Shown: piece by piece, positions 53,367 through 63,764 of the stretch
How the letters are laid out: each line of letters opens with the position of its first letter
Position numbering within the stretch: the first letter of the stretch is position 1
DNA from: Candidula unifasciata
Lineage: Eukaryota; Mollusca; Gastropoda; Stylommatophora; Geomitridae
NCBI GenBank assembly: GCA_905116865.2
Contig: CAJHNH020000228.1
Location: forward strand, 226,001 to 290,000
DNA: 64,000 nt
Direction: 5' to 3'
The notes under the pieces: generated by a model
Told to the model about the DNA's origin: nothing
The model's input: only the letters and a program-made list of their open reading frames with translations
Database searches by the model: none
Position numbers and translations under genes: made by a program

Positions 53367-53923
53367 TGTAATGATGCTATAAATAGGGATAACGTCAGGA
53401 GATGACTGGCATAATTGGGTAAGTCCCTGATAGCATGGGTTTCACGGAGATATGGTGAAAAGACAAGAGTGAGTGAGTCACGTGTGAATGCGAGATCTGG
53501 GGGATTGAGATTGAGGTGGTCATTCAGTGACGAGGCCCCAGACTGGAAAAATGTGAAGCTGAATCTGTGTAGGTGAATCCAGAGTAAAGAGTGCACGTGG
53601 ATCTGAATCAGAGTCGAATGAATGTTAGCGCTGAACGACTAGACAGGCAGCGCTATTGAATGATCATTTAGGCCAGCCGTTGTTTTACACGGTTTGATTG
53701 TGGCGTAAGTTGGTCCATCTGTTGATTCGTGTCTTGTGCTACAGTGACAATAAACCTGTGAAATGCTGTCAGCTGGTGTCGACCGTCATTTGAAGTTGTG
53801 TGGCCGTGGTGAGAAGTGCCGTCTGGTTAGAATGAGCTGTGACCTAACACCTAGACAACAGAGTCAGTGTTGAATCTACACTAGAGAGATCAAGTGTGGA
53901 GGAGACACAGTACATTCATTACT
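53367..53923 (+). mobile_element. Solo-LTR-like element, 557 bp, target duplication ATGTC
   Basis: It interrupts the 80-bp array. ATGTC stands at 53362-53366 and again at 53924-53928. Termini are TGTAATGATG and TTCATTACT, inverted except for the last base. It contains CAATAAACCTG near 53748 (a possible polyadenylation signal) and CTATAAATAGG near the 5' end. No internal coding region, so a solo LTR or small non-autonomous element. Confidence 0.6.
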
Positions 53924-54490
53924 ATGTCCTACCTCTGTTGTTTATACTGTTGTGCCTATCCTGATGCGTTCTTAATGCCTTCATGTCCTCTACCAGTGTT
54001 ACTATCTCCTACCTCTGTTGTTCATACTGGTGTGTCTTACCCTGTTGCGTTCTTAATGCTTTCATGTCCTCTACAAGTTTTACTATGTCCTACCCCTGTT
54101 GTTCATACTGTTGTGCCCTACCCTGTTGCTTTCTTAATGCCTTCATGTCCTCTACCAGTGTTACTATGTCCTACTTCTTTTGTTCATACTGTTGTGCCTA
54201 CCCTGTTGCGTTCTTAATGCCTTTATGTCCTCTACCAGTGTTACTATGTCCTATCTCTGTTGTTCATACTGTTGTGCCCTACCCTGTTGCTTTCTTAATG
54301 CCTTCATGTCCTCTACCAGTGTTACTATGTCCCACTTATGTTGTTCAAACTGTTGTGCCCTATCCTGTTTCGTTCTTAATGCCTTCATGTCCTCTACCAG
54401 TGTTGCTATGTCCTACTTATGTTGTTCATACTGTTGTGCCCTATCCTGTTTCGTTCTTAATGCTTTCATGTCCTCTATCAGTGTTACTAT
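53924..54490. repeat. 80-bp minisatellite, segment 2
   Basis: Seven units of 80-81 bases. Interrupted by the LINE at 54491. Confidence 0.97.
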
Positions 54491-54491
54491 C

Positions 54492-55024
54492 AACACTCTA
54501 GTTCTGATAAATCATCGTGACGACCCAGACACATTCTAATCTCGAGCTTGGAGGAAAACCAGCACTCCAGACTTGGCTATAGCAACTGAAGATGTGGAGA
54601 AAGTTACCAGCCGGGATGTATGTCAACAGCTGGGAGGCAGTGATCACAGGCCCGTAATCCTTTCTATTAACAAAAGTAGAGACGTTACTAAGGAAAAGAA
54701 CCCTCCCAGTTGGAACTACAAGAAGACTAACTGGAGCCTTTTCACTTCCTATTTGGACGACATGTTGAGGAGAGTCTTCTTCAGAAGACTGGAAATAAAT
54801 GCCAAACTGAAGATCCTCAACACAACTATTCTAAATGCAGCCAAGGGTAACATACCACGAGGCAGCAGGAAAAACTTTAAACCTTACTGGTCGAATGAAC
54901 TGGACACTCTGCATTCCAAACTTAGTACCAGGAGGGAAAATATGGAGAAGGATCCGACAGATAAAAATGTAATACTTCATAACAGAGCAAAAGCACCTTC
55001 GTCAGAGAGAGAAATAATCAGATG
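54492..55024 (+). pseudogene. LINE endonuclease C-terminal remnant
   Basis: The frame reads TLVLINHRDDPDTF, a TAA at 54538, then SRAWRKTSTPDLAIATED and LGGSDHRPVILSI. SDHRP is the conserved catalytic histidine block of LINE AP-like endonucleases. The frame ends at TGA 55023, overlapping the next frame by ATGA. Relatives usually read straight through here, so a 1-base frameshift near 55000 is likely. Confidence 0.82.
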
Positions 55025-57706
55025 AGGGAAAGCTGGCACAAAAAGACAGCGTCATTTAACCTCGAGAAGGACACTTCACGTCTGTGGAATCTCACAAAAA
55101 GCTTGAATGGAGACAAGACGGAAAAAGCCAGAGTTGTACTCCAAACAGACGATGGATCGTTTACTGGCAAGGTAGCAGCAGATTTGCTAGCCGAAACACA
55201 CCAGAAGGAAACTGAGGTTCATATTCCCATGCAAAGAATAAAAGAAGTACGAAACCAGACCAAGACTCTTCTAGCAGACTTTAGAACAAAATCAAAAGAG
55301 GCCTGCATGTCAGAAAGGTTTACCATGCAAGAGCTGGATGTTGGAATTGGAGAGTTGAAAATGAAGAAAGCCCCAGGGGCTGACGGCATTACAAACGAAT
55401 TTCTCTCTCATCTTGGACCTGCTGCCAAGAAGTTTCTCCTCTGCATCTACAACCAGAGCTGGCAAAAAGGGGTAGTACCGTCAGCCTGGAAGGAAGCCCT
55501 CATCCAGCCTATCCTTAAAAAGGGTGGAGACAGAAGAGACCCAAAAAGCTACAGACCTATTAGCCTTCTTAGTTGTGTAGGAAAATTGATGGAGAAATTA
55601 GTTAATAAAAGACTAATATGGTTCCTGGAGACAAACTCAGTAATCACCACCACCCAGACAGGATACAGACAGCACAGAAATACAGAGGACCAGTTGACAT
55701 ATCTGACACAGGAAATTGAGAATTCCTTCCAGGAAAAAAAGAAAGTTCTTGCTGTCTTTTTTGACCTCTCTCGTGCTTTTGATACAGTTTGGAAAGAAGG
55801 CCTACAACTAAAACTGCTACAGGCAGGAGTTGTGCACAACATGTACAAGTGGATCAAAGACTTTCTTTTCCAACGCAGAGCCAGATTCAGAATTGATGGA
55901 CACATTGGCAAACTGGCAAAACTTAGAGAAGGAGTTCCCCAGGGCAGTGCTATATCACCAACTCTGTTCCTGGTTTACATTAATGATATCACAGCAACCT
56001 GCCACCAGCACGTTTTTAATACCCTACATGCCGATGACTTTGCAGTTTGGACAGCCTCCGAATACACTACCACAGCCTCATATCTGTTACAAAAAACTGT
56101 GGAAAATGTAGAAGCCTGGACCGAAAAGTGGGGTCTAAAGCTAAATAAATCAAAAAGCACAGCATCACTTTTCTCTCTCTCACCAAAAAAAGAAAAAATC
56201 GAAATTTGGATTAAAAACCAGCTCATTCCACAGACTGACACTCCTACCTTTCTGGGCGTTACACTTGATTCGCGACTAACTTGGAAGTCACATGTAGAAG
56301 CAGTAGAGGGAAAAGCATTCAAGAAGCTTGCAGTTATGAAAAAATTAGCGGGTACCACATGGGGCGCTAACTCTAGAATCCTAAAACAAGTATATACTGG
56401 AGCAGTCAGGCCAGTCATGGAATATGCCTCCACTGCATGGGCTGCAGCAGCCAAGACAACAATGGGAAAACTGGACAAGGTTCAGAATATGGGATTAAGG
56501 ATTGTTCTCGGAGCCATGAAAACCACCCCCATCAGAGAAATAGAAAAGATAGCAGATACTGAACCACTCGAACTCAGAAGACAATACAAAACTCTTTTAC
56601 AGTATGAGAAATTAAAAAGACTTCAAAGTCACCCACTGCATTTTAAATTTCAAGAGAGAACAAAAAACAGACTGAAGCGTCAGAGTCCCAACCACCTTGC
56701 TAGAGAACTGTACAGACAGCACCAAGATCTGCTTGAAAGAGATGTTGCACTGTGCGAAAAACTTAGGCCAGAACCATGGACAAGCAAGCAAGAGAAAGCA
56801 AATGTAGTCCTAAAGGTACCAGGAATCACTTCAAAAGATGCCCAGACGGAGACACAACAGAGAACCCTGGCTCTTGCTATGCTTGATGAGAAGTATCCAA
56901 ACACCACTTGGACTCAGGTTTTCACCGACGGCTCTGCTACAGATGCAGTCAGAAAGGGGGGTTGTGGAATTTACATTAAACCCCCTAGCAGTAGAGCAGA
57001 AACTCTCTCTCTACCAGCAGGTGACATCTGCACTAACTTCAGAGCTGAGGCAACTGCCCTCCTCTCTGCAGTCCAACATCTCATCACTCAAGAACACAGA
57101 GGGCACCAAATTGTTTTACTTAGCGACTCATTGTCTGTTCTCCAAGCACTATCCAGCAAAAAACAAGACAAAATAATTGCTGATCTAAGGACCAACATTG
57201 GCTTACTCTCCAAGGAAGCAGAACTGGTCTTGCAGTGGATACCAGCCCACTGTGGTATTCAAGGAAATGAGAGAGCAGATGAGTTGGCAAAAGCTGGGAG
57301 TAATCTTCCACAACCTCATCCACCACACAGCTACAAAGAAACCAAAACAGCGCTAAAGCAGTCTTTCAAGCGGGAGTGGAGAAGGCAGAATGGAGATTAC
57401 AGACCAGAGAGTGACAGCATAAACAAACTCAACAGGAAAGAACAAACATCAATTCTTAGACTTCGGACTGGACACTGTGGTCTTCGAGCACACTTGTACA
57501 GGATAGGCATAAAAGAATCTGCTGCCTGTGATTGTGGAGCAGAAAGACAAACCCCTGAACACATACTGCAGTACTGCCCTTACCTCTCCCAGCAAAGACT
57601 GTGGATCTGGCCCAAAGGAGCCACATTGCAAGAGAAGCTATGGGGGACCGGTGGCGACCTTAAACGCACAATCCTATTTGTGACCCAGACGGGACTCAAT
57701 GTTTAG
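55022..57706 (+). CDS. LINE ORF2 reverse transcriptase - RNase H - zinc knuckle (894 codons)
   Basis: Intact from the RT onward. The start MRESWHKKTASFNLEKD is probably internal to the original ORF2, since the endonuclease is cut off upstream. RT landmarks: KAPGADGI near residue 116, SYRPISLLS near 175, FFDLSRAFD (motif A, first catalytic Asp) near 246, GVPQGSAISP (motif B) near 305, HADDF (motif C) near 335, TFLGVTLD near 415. The usual Y/F before ADD is H. RNase H follows: FTDGSA near 633, FRAEATALL, LLSDSLSVL, WIPAHCGIQGNERADELAK near 740, so all catalytic acids are present. Near 836-855 a C-x-C...H...C knuckle (CDCGAERQTPEHILQYCPY). It would copy its own RNA at nicked chromosomal DNA. Lacking an endonuclease, this copy is not autonomous. 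Confidence 0.95.
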   Translation: MRESWHKKTASFNLEKDTSRLWNLTKSLNGDKTEKARVVLQTDDGSFTGKVAADLLAETHQKETEVHIPMQRIKEVRNQTKTLLADFRTKSKEACMSERFTMQELDVGIGELKMKKAPGADGITNEFLSHLGPAAKKFLLCIYNQSWQKGVVPSAWKEALIQPILKKGGDRRDPKSYRPISLLSCVGKLMEKLVNKRLIWFLETNSVITTTQTGYRQHRNTEDQLTYLTQEIENSFQEKKKVLAVFFDLSRAFDTVWKEGLQLKLLQAGVVHNMYKWIKDFLFQRRARFRIDGHIGKLAKLREGVPQGSAISPTLFLVYINDITATCHQHVFNTLHADDFAVWTASEYTTTASYLLQKTVENVEAWTEKWGLKLNKSKSTASLFSLSPKKEKIEIWIKNQLIPQTDTPTFLGVTLDSRLTWKSHVEAVEGKAFKKLAVMKKLAGTTWGANSRILKQVYTGAVRPVMEYASTAWAAAAKTTMGKLDKVQNMGLRIVLGAMKTTPIREIEKIADTEPLELRRQYKTLLQYEKLKRLQSHPLHFKFQERTKNRLKRQSPNHLARELYRQHQDLLERDVALCEKLRPEPWTSKQEKANVVLKVPGITSKDAQTETQQRTLALAMLDEKYPNTTWTQVFTDGSATDAVRKGGCGIYIKPPSSRAETLSLPAGDICTNFRAEATALLSAVQHLITQEHRGHQIVLLSDSLSVLQALSSKKQDKIIADLRTNIGLLSKEAELVLQWIPAHCGIQGNERADELAKAGSNLPQPHPPHSYKETKTALKQSFKREWRRQNGDYRPESDSINKLNRKEQTSILRLRTGHCGLRAHLYRIGIKESAACDCGAERQTPEHILQYCPYLSQQRLWIWPKGATLQEKLWGTGGDLKRTILFVTQTGLNV

Positions 57707-57731
57707 CATGACTGATATCGAACGCAGAAGA

Positions 57732-57782
57732 AGTGTTACTATGTCCTACCTCTGTTGTTCATACTATTGTGTCCTACCCTGT
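57732..57782. repeat. 80-bp minisatellite, segment 3 (partial unit)
   Basis: 51 bases of the unit between the LINE and the second LTR-like element. Confidence 0.95.
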
Positions 57783-59305
57783 TGTCACGAAACGATCTTA
57801 GTGGTTTCAGGAGTTAGTACTTGTAATAATTTCTTCTGGTTATAAAAAGACAGAATTATATTTACTATGCCCTTAACCCAAATTTTACTTTGAACCACAT
57901 TGATTTAAATGTTTGCATTCCTTTGCCCAGACAAAGCAACTGAGCCTTGTGTAATATTACCTAACATTACCTGAGCTAGAATTTCGTTTCAAAAGCCAGT
58001 GTCATAAAATTATCTCCTGACCACAGTCTGTGAGGGCCAGCAAATGGGGAACTAATTATCACACCTGAGATTATCTCCCATGAGCTGAACCGTAGTGTCA
58101 TAAATGTTACATAACACAGACTGGGTGGGGCCTTTTGATCATAGCAGATCAGGGGAATTAAGTGAACTGGCAGACCTGACGGTGTCCTTTGGACAGTTTT
58201 TACACCTGCCAGCTAAATTAGCTGGAGACCAGATGTTTGCCAATTAAGAATATTTGATCTTGGTTAAGGCCGCTCACCTTAAGTGACAGGCCACTTGTTA
58301 GCTAATTTGACCTGCAAGGTACCTCAGGGGCGTGGCTTAGATCATCTCCTATAGAACCTAGTAAAGGGAGGAGTTTAACCTTGCAGACAGATAGAGGTAA
58401 TAATACTAGTAGCCTCTTGACTTTCCGTCATAATCGCTGCCACGAGCAACAAACACAGATCGACGTTAGAGGTAGTTCTTACTGTCTGATTCTGGTTTGG
58501 CGATTGATGGAATGTTCCCAGCTCCCATGTGACGATCAGTCCATGCACGAGACTACATTGTGTTAGAACTCGGCCAGCTGGGGACGAGGTGGGGAACGAG
58601 GTGGAGAATCAGGTGGAGAATCAGGTGGAACCAGGAGAACTGGGAGGAAAAGTTGGAACAGCTAAGAAGGGTCTCAACGCGAGGCCTCTCAGAGGTTCCA
58701 CTTTCTACAATTGAATAAGTTATGTACCATTATGTTTTTATGAGTGTAAACTTATCGCCACCATTATCACTTCACTCTAATCTTAGGTGCTCAGTTATCT
58801 AGTCGAAGCCTCTCATTACCACCATACCATCACTGTCTATAATAATAATGATGACTAATGTCATCCACTGATTGCTAGGTTAATAAATCAAATATATGGT
58901 CTTATCCTGATTCAGTTTTTGTATTTCTAAATGTGTCTGTTCGTACATGTTTAACTAAACTGTTAAGATAGAATACTATTTGGTGGGAGTTCAAATCATA
59001 ATAATAATAATAATTCTTTAATTATTAATACAAGGAGAAGGTGGGACGGGGGGGGGGGAGTGGTTATTCATTCAATATAATGATATAGACATCTAAAACC
59101 CATTTCCTTCTCTTGTGGGTACCAAGTGCAGCTAATGTTAAAGTAATTAACGAGCCAATATTGCTGTTTTCTTGGATTAATAGGACTTTGTCTGAGAGCA
59201 ACATAGCTCGGATATTAGTTCAGTTAATCTGGTAGAGGGGATGTGTTGAGAGAAAAATCCCTACTCAACATATAAATCATTTAATCCACAACCCGTTACG
59301 TCACA
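57783..59305. mobile_element. LTR-like element, 1,523 bp, target duplication CCTGT
   Basis: CCTGT at 57778-57782 and 59306-59310 flanks it. Termini are TGTCACGAAACG and CGTTACGTCACA, which are inverted copies with two mismatches. There is no reverse transcriptase or long open frame, so a long solo LTR or a non-autonomous element fits. A short GGTGGAGAATCA repeat lies near 58597 and a G-run at 59049-59057. Confidence 0.68.
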
Positions 59306-59852
59306 CCTGTTGCGTTTCTAATGCCTTCATGTCCTCTACCAGTGTTACTATGTCCTACCTCTGTTGTTCATACTGTTGTGTCCTACCCTGTTGCGTTCTT
59401 AACGCTTTCATGTCCTCTACCAGTGTTACTATGTCCAACCTCTGTTGTTTATACTGTTGTGCCTACCCTGTTGCGTTCTTCATGCCTTCATGTCCTCTAT
59501 CAGTGTTACTATGTCCTACCTCTGTTGTTCATACTGTTGTGTCCTACCCTGTTGCGTTCTTAATGCCTTCATGTCCTCTACCAGTGTTACTATGTCCTAC
59601 CTCTGTTTTTCATACTGTTGTGCCTACCCTGTTGCGTTCTTCATGCCTTCATGTCCTCTATCAGTGTTACTATGTCATACCTCTGTTGTTCATACTGTTG
59701 TGTCCTACCCTGTTGCGTTCTTAATGCCTTTATGTCCTCTACCAGTGTTACTATGTCCTACCTCTGTTGTTCATACTGTTGTGCCTACCCTGTTGCGTTC
59801 TTCATGCCTTCATGTCCCCTATCAGTGTTACTATGTCCTACCTCTGTTGTAT
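59306..59852. repeat. 80-bp minisatellite, segment 4
   Basis: Almost seven units, same unit as segments 1-3. Plus-strand frames across it are by-products. Confidence 0.97.
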
Positions 59853-59884
59853 TCTTGATGTTTTCAGGCCATATGACATTTTTG

Positions 59885-60444
59885 TTGTTGTTGACCTTTT
59901 TATGTCCTATCTGAAACCAAAGATCCATTAGAAAGATGTCGAGAAATGTATGAGGCTCTGATAAGTAATACAGATACAACTTATGAAAGTGACTATAAGG
60001 AACTAGAGCATTTAAGGGATGAGATATGATCAGCAATACACAGGCTAAAGCAAGGAAAGTTACTAGGTAGCGACGAAATACCAGCAGAACTAATTCAAGC
60101 AGGAGGAGAGGCCAGCGTCCGAATCTACCATGCACTGTGCACAAAGATCTGGAACAGTGGCCTTTGGCCTAAAACTTAGAAGAAAAAAAACAATATGTAT
60201 CTCTATCCAAAAGTAAGGAATCTGAAACTATGCTCCAACTATCGTACCACCCCATTAATAAGTCATGCTAGCAAAATTCTCTTTCTAATTATCATGAAGA
60301 GGATTGAAAGGAAACTACGGAGTTACATGAAGCACAAGAGGGTTTCAGTCAGGGTAGACGAAAGGGGGATCACATCGATAATAAGAATAATTTTTGCAAA
60401 ATCGTGTTTATTTCATTGATTATAGCAAGGCATTTGATTGTGTC
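59885..60444 (+). pseudogene. Decayed LINE RT fragment, N-terminal half
   Basis: Plus-strand pieces: LLGSDEIPAELIQAGGE near 60060, IYHALCTKIWNSGLWP near 60125, NYRTTPLISHASKILFLI near 60238, FIDYSKAFDCV near 60413 (motif A). The fragment ends right after motif A, where the 51-bp array begins. Several stops and frameshifts. A different LINE group from the intact element. Confidence 0.78.
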
Positions 60445-61310
60445 TAACATCAGTGTCAGGGTCCTGTGACACACAACTGACGATCAACGAAACACCGCGA
60501 GCTGACCGGGCGTTCAGTGACACACAACTGACGACCAACGAAACACCGCGAGCTGACCGGGCGTTCAGTGACACACAACTGACGACCAACGAAACACCGC
60601 GAGCTGACCGGGCGTTCAGTGACACACAACTGACGACCAACGAAACACCGCGAGCTGACCGGGTGTTTAGTGACACACAACTGACGACCAACGAAACACC
60701 GCGAGCTAACCGGGCGTTCACTGACTCACAACTGACGACCAACGAAACACCGCGACCAGACCGGGTGTTCAGTGACACACAACGACGGCCAACGAAACAC
60801 CGCGACCAGACCGGGTGTTCACTGACACACAACTGACGACCAACGAAACACCGTGACCAGACCGGGTGTTCAATGACACACAACGATGACCAACGCAACA
60901 CCGCGACCTGACCGGGTGTTCAGTGACACACAACTGACGACCAACGCAACACCGCGACCTGACCGGGTGTTCAATGACACATGACGACGACCAACGCAAC
61001 ACCGCGACCTGACCGGGTGTTCAGTGACACACAACTGACGACCAACGCAACACCGCGACCTGACCGGGTGTTCAATGACACACAACTGACGACCAACGCA
61101 ACACCGCGACCTGACCGGGTGTTCAATGACACACAACTGACGACCAACGCAACACCGCGAGCTGACCGGGTGTTCAATGACACACAACTGACGACCAACG
61201 CAACACCGTGAGCTGACCGGGCGTTCAGTGACACACAACTGACGGCCAACGAAACACTGTGAGCTGACCGGGTGTTCACTGACACAACGACGGCCACCGA
61301 AACACCGTGA
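60445..61310. repeat. 51-bp GC-rich minisatellite, about 17 units
   Basis: Units of CAGTGACACACAACTGACGA then CCAACGAAACACCGCGAGCT and GACCGGGCGTT. 51 is divisible by three, so several frames stay open on both strands. Confidence 0.96.
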
Positions 61311-61556
61311 CCAGGGGTATAATTACTGACGAGTTAACGAGGTTCTGACTGAACAGTGGTGAGCGTGGAGACTTGACAAAACGGCCCAGAACAGGCGTTG
61401 AGAGAAATGTTTGTGAGAGAACTTGGGACGGGACGTATGCTGTTGTTGACTGCTAAATAATTACGGTGTTAGACTAAGAGTAGCGTCAAGTATTTGTGTA
61501 ACAACTTGTTTAGTCGGACGGTAGGATGATAATTCCAGTTTTAGCTGGTGTTTAGC
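61311..61556. other. Unique sequence
   Basis: Nothing recognised. Confidence 0.4.
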
Positions 61557-61941
61557 TGTTAGGTTAACCTACGTAGCAATCCATTTGCCTATCAAATATT
61601 GCGTTAGCAGAAGTGGTTTTGCACAAGGTCTTGTCGGGTTATGTGACGAGGTCTGTCCACTTTACACCAGCCGTATGGTAGCACATAAGTCTCACTGTGA
61701 GGTGCAGAAACTTCGGAAATCACTTGTAAGGGAGACCGTTTGGTTCGGACATGGATTGTACCGTAGGGCCAGGAGGTGCGGGTAGACTAGGGTTTTGGTA
61801 ACGCGGACCACCTTTGCCCAGGTAAACTGCCGGATTGCTTTTTTGTAAATTATAATAAAGACATATGTGTATGCTCCGACGGTGTTGGTCTATGCCGCTA
61901 GCACGAATTTCTCTCGTCCTTTGAACTGCTATCTCCTAACA
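61557..61941 (+). mobile_element. Possible LTR (385 bp)
   Basis: Begins TGTTAGGTTAACC, ends TCTCCTAACA (inverted TGTTAGG), with AATAAA at 61854 about 90 bases before the end. No 5-bp duplication seen. Tentative. Confidence 0.3.
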
Positions 61942-62034
61942 TTTGTACCACGAATATTATCTAACTGAACCTGTAGCCACAGAGACATGACGCCCATTGG
62001 AAAGGTGAGGGGGGGGGGTGCGATTGAAAGTCAC

Positions 62035-62515
62035 CGCCGGAAATTGCTACAGCTGTAGCGTGTCCCACAGACTGTCGTAGTTTGAGAATCACCACCAGAG
62101 ATTGCTACAGCTGTAGCGTGTCCCACAGACTGTCGTAGTTTGAGAATCACCGCCAGATATTGCTACAGCTGTAGCGTGTCCCACAGACTCGTAATTTGAG
62201 AATCACCGCAAAAAATTGCTACAGCTGTAGCGTGTCCCACAGACTGTCGTAGTTTGAGAATCACTGCCAGAGATTGCTACAGCTGTAGCGTGTCCCACAG
62301 ACTCGTAGTTTGAGAATCACCGCCAGAGATTGCTACAGCTGTAGCGTGTTCCACAGACTCGTAGTTCGAGAATCACCGCCAGAAATTGCTACAGATGTAG
62401 CGTGTCCCACAGACTGCCGTAGTTGGAGAATCACCGCCAGAGATTGCTACAGCTGTAGCGTGTCCCACAGACTGTCGTAGTTTGAGAATCACCGCCAGGA
62501 ATTGCTACAGCTGTA
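62035..62515. repeat. 58-bp minisatellite with CTACAGCTGTAG palindrome
   Basis: About eight units of GAGAATCACCGCCAGAGATT, GCTACAGCTGTAGCGTGTCC and CACAGACTGTCGTAGTTT. The 14-base GCTACAGCTGTAGC is a perfect palindrome in nearly every unit. Some units lack GTC before GTAGTTT. Confidence 0.95.
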
Positions 62516-63593
62516 GGGACTAGGGACTGCCGCAGCCTGCTGACTTGACCTAGCGTGTTGGCTGTAGGTTCAGGCTGCCAATGCTTGGGTTTTTCCCCCA
62601 GATCTGGGTTTTTATTTGACGCCTCAGGGAAATCTGGGTTTTTAAAAAAATATATCCTTATATAAAAGTGGTAAATTTTTCGTTTCGTAACTATAAATTT
62701 TGTACATTTTTAACAATCTGGGTTTTTTTATTTTGTTTTCTTGTTCTTTGTCTATGTATTGCTTGGGTTTTTGTTAAAAAAGCTGGGTTTTTCAAAAAAA
62801 TCCCATTGGCTGTAACCAGTCAGTGAACTGCAGCGTCTGGAAACATCAGCGTTTGTCACTGTGTTTTTGTTTTCTGAGGAATTGTTTACTCGAACCCAGG
62901 ATGTGACAGAAAGCTGTTGTTTTGCCAGGTTGTGTGTCCACATTCTCACCTAAACACATGTGTTGTCTGTTGGTTGTGTTCCTGTGTTTTATTGATTACT
63001 GAGCTTGGTATCGTGTGCCTGATCTGAGTGTTAGCATACGCACATAAACAATTGTGTTGTTTTCCGGGTTGTGTGACGATATAAACACACGGACATTTGT
63101 GTGATCCATTACGGAATATTTGCTGGCTATCGGATATAATTATGACCACCCATGTAAACATCGCATACTACTGTCATCTAAAATATATTTATTGGTTGTA
63201 TTTATGTTTATCAACTATAACTATACGTTTGTAACATACATGTATGTCAACTTTATATTAGTTAACTGTCACCTGTTATCTGTGTGTTTGATGTCTGTCA
63301 ACTATATGTAAATTATCTGTGTGTTGTTAACTGTATGTCAACTATATGTATATTATCTGTGTGTTTCTCAACTATATGTTTGTCAACTGCATGTTGTCAA
63401 CTCACTATATGTATGTTATCTGTCTGTTTTCAAGTATATTTTGCGATCTGTAGATTTGCCAGTTTTTGTTTTTTCCATCTGTTAGTCAACTACATCTTTG
63501 TAGTTTGTCAGCTTTGTGTTTTCAGGGAAATAATTATCAGTTTTCAGCTAACAGTTTTAAATGCTTATTTATTGAAATGAAGATCACTTTCAG
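62516..63593. other. T-rich unique sequence with TGGGTTTTT motifs
   Basis: TGGGTTTTT recurs about six times at 62585-62795 in a T-rich context. Around 63250-63480 a loose repeat of GTCAACTATATGTATATTAT occurs. No exon recognised. Confidence 0.45.
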
Positions 63594-63694
63594 GTTGAAA
63601 TCCGCAAAAAAACAAATTCTTCCAAAATTAGCAACAGTGTTACATCTGTACACGGACAGGCTCAAAAAGTATGAGTTGTACAACTTGTGGACAG
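63594..63694 (+). CDS. Candidate internal exon of an unidentified plus-strand gene
   Basis: Acceptor ATCACTTTCAG, donor GGACAG|GTGAAG, 101 bases. With one leading base it encodes LKSAKKQILPKLATVLHLYT then DRLKKYELYNLWT, helical, with normal amino-acid use and no repeat origin. Its phase does not match a direct join to the exon at 53104-53154, so an unseen exon would be needed. Family not recognised. Confidence 0.42.
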
Positions 63695-63764
63695 GTGAAG
63701 TTGAAACAAATTGCCTTATACCACACCACACTCACTTTGCAGCAATTTATGATACAAATCTTTT

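Larger units (their letters stand above)
54491..57731 (+). mobile_element. 5'-truncated I/Nimb-like LINE, 3.24 kb
   Basis: Flanked by AGTGTTACTAT at 54480-54490 and 57732-57742, an 11-base target-site duplication drawn from the minisatellite unit. It begins inside the endonuclease domain, has one ORF2, and ends only 25 bases after the stop in ATCGAACGCAGAAG with no A tail. A GAA-type 3' end and RNase H fit the I superfamily (I, Nimb, Ingi). Clade assignment is an inference. Confidence 0.93.

Noticed and set aside
53140..54540. Cys/Ser-rich repeat proteins on the plus strand (53894-54539 and 59321-59914)
   Set aside because: They are frames of the 80-bp minisatellite, interrupted by transposon insertions.
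53104..63694. Direct splicing of 53154 to 63594
   Set aside because: The join gives a different frame that stops after about 26 codons. The phases do not match.
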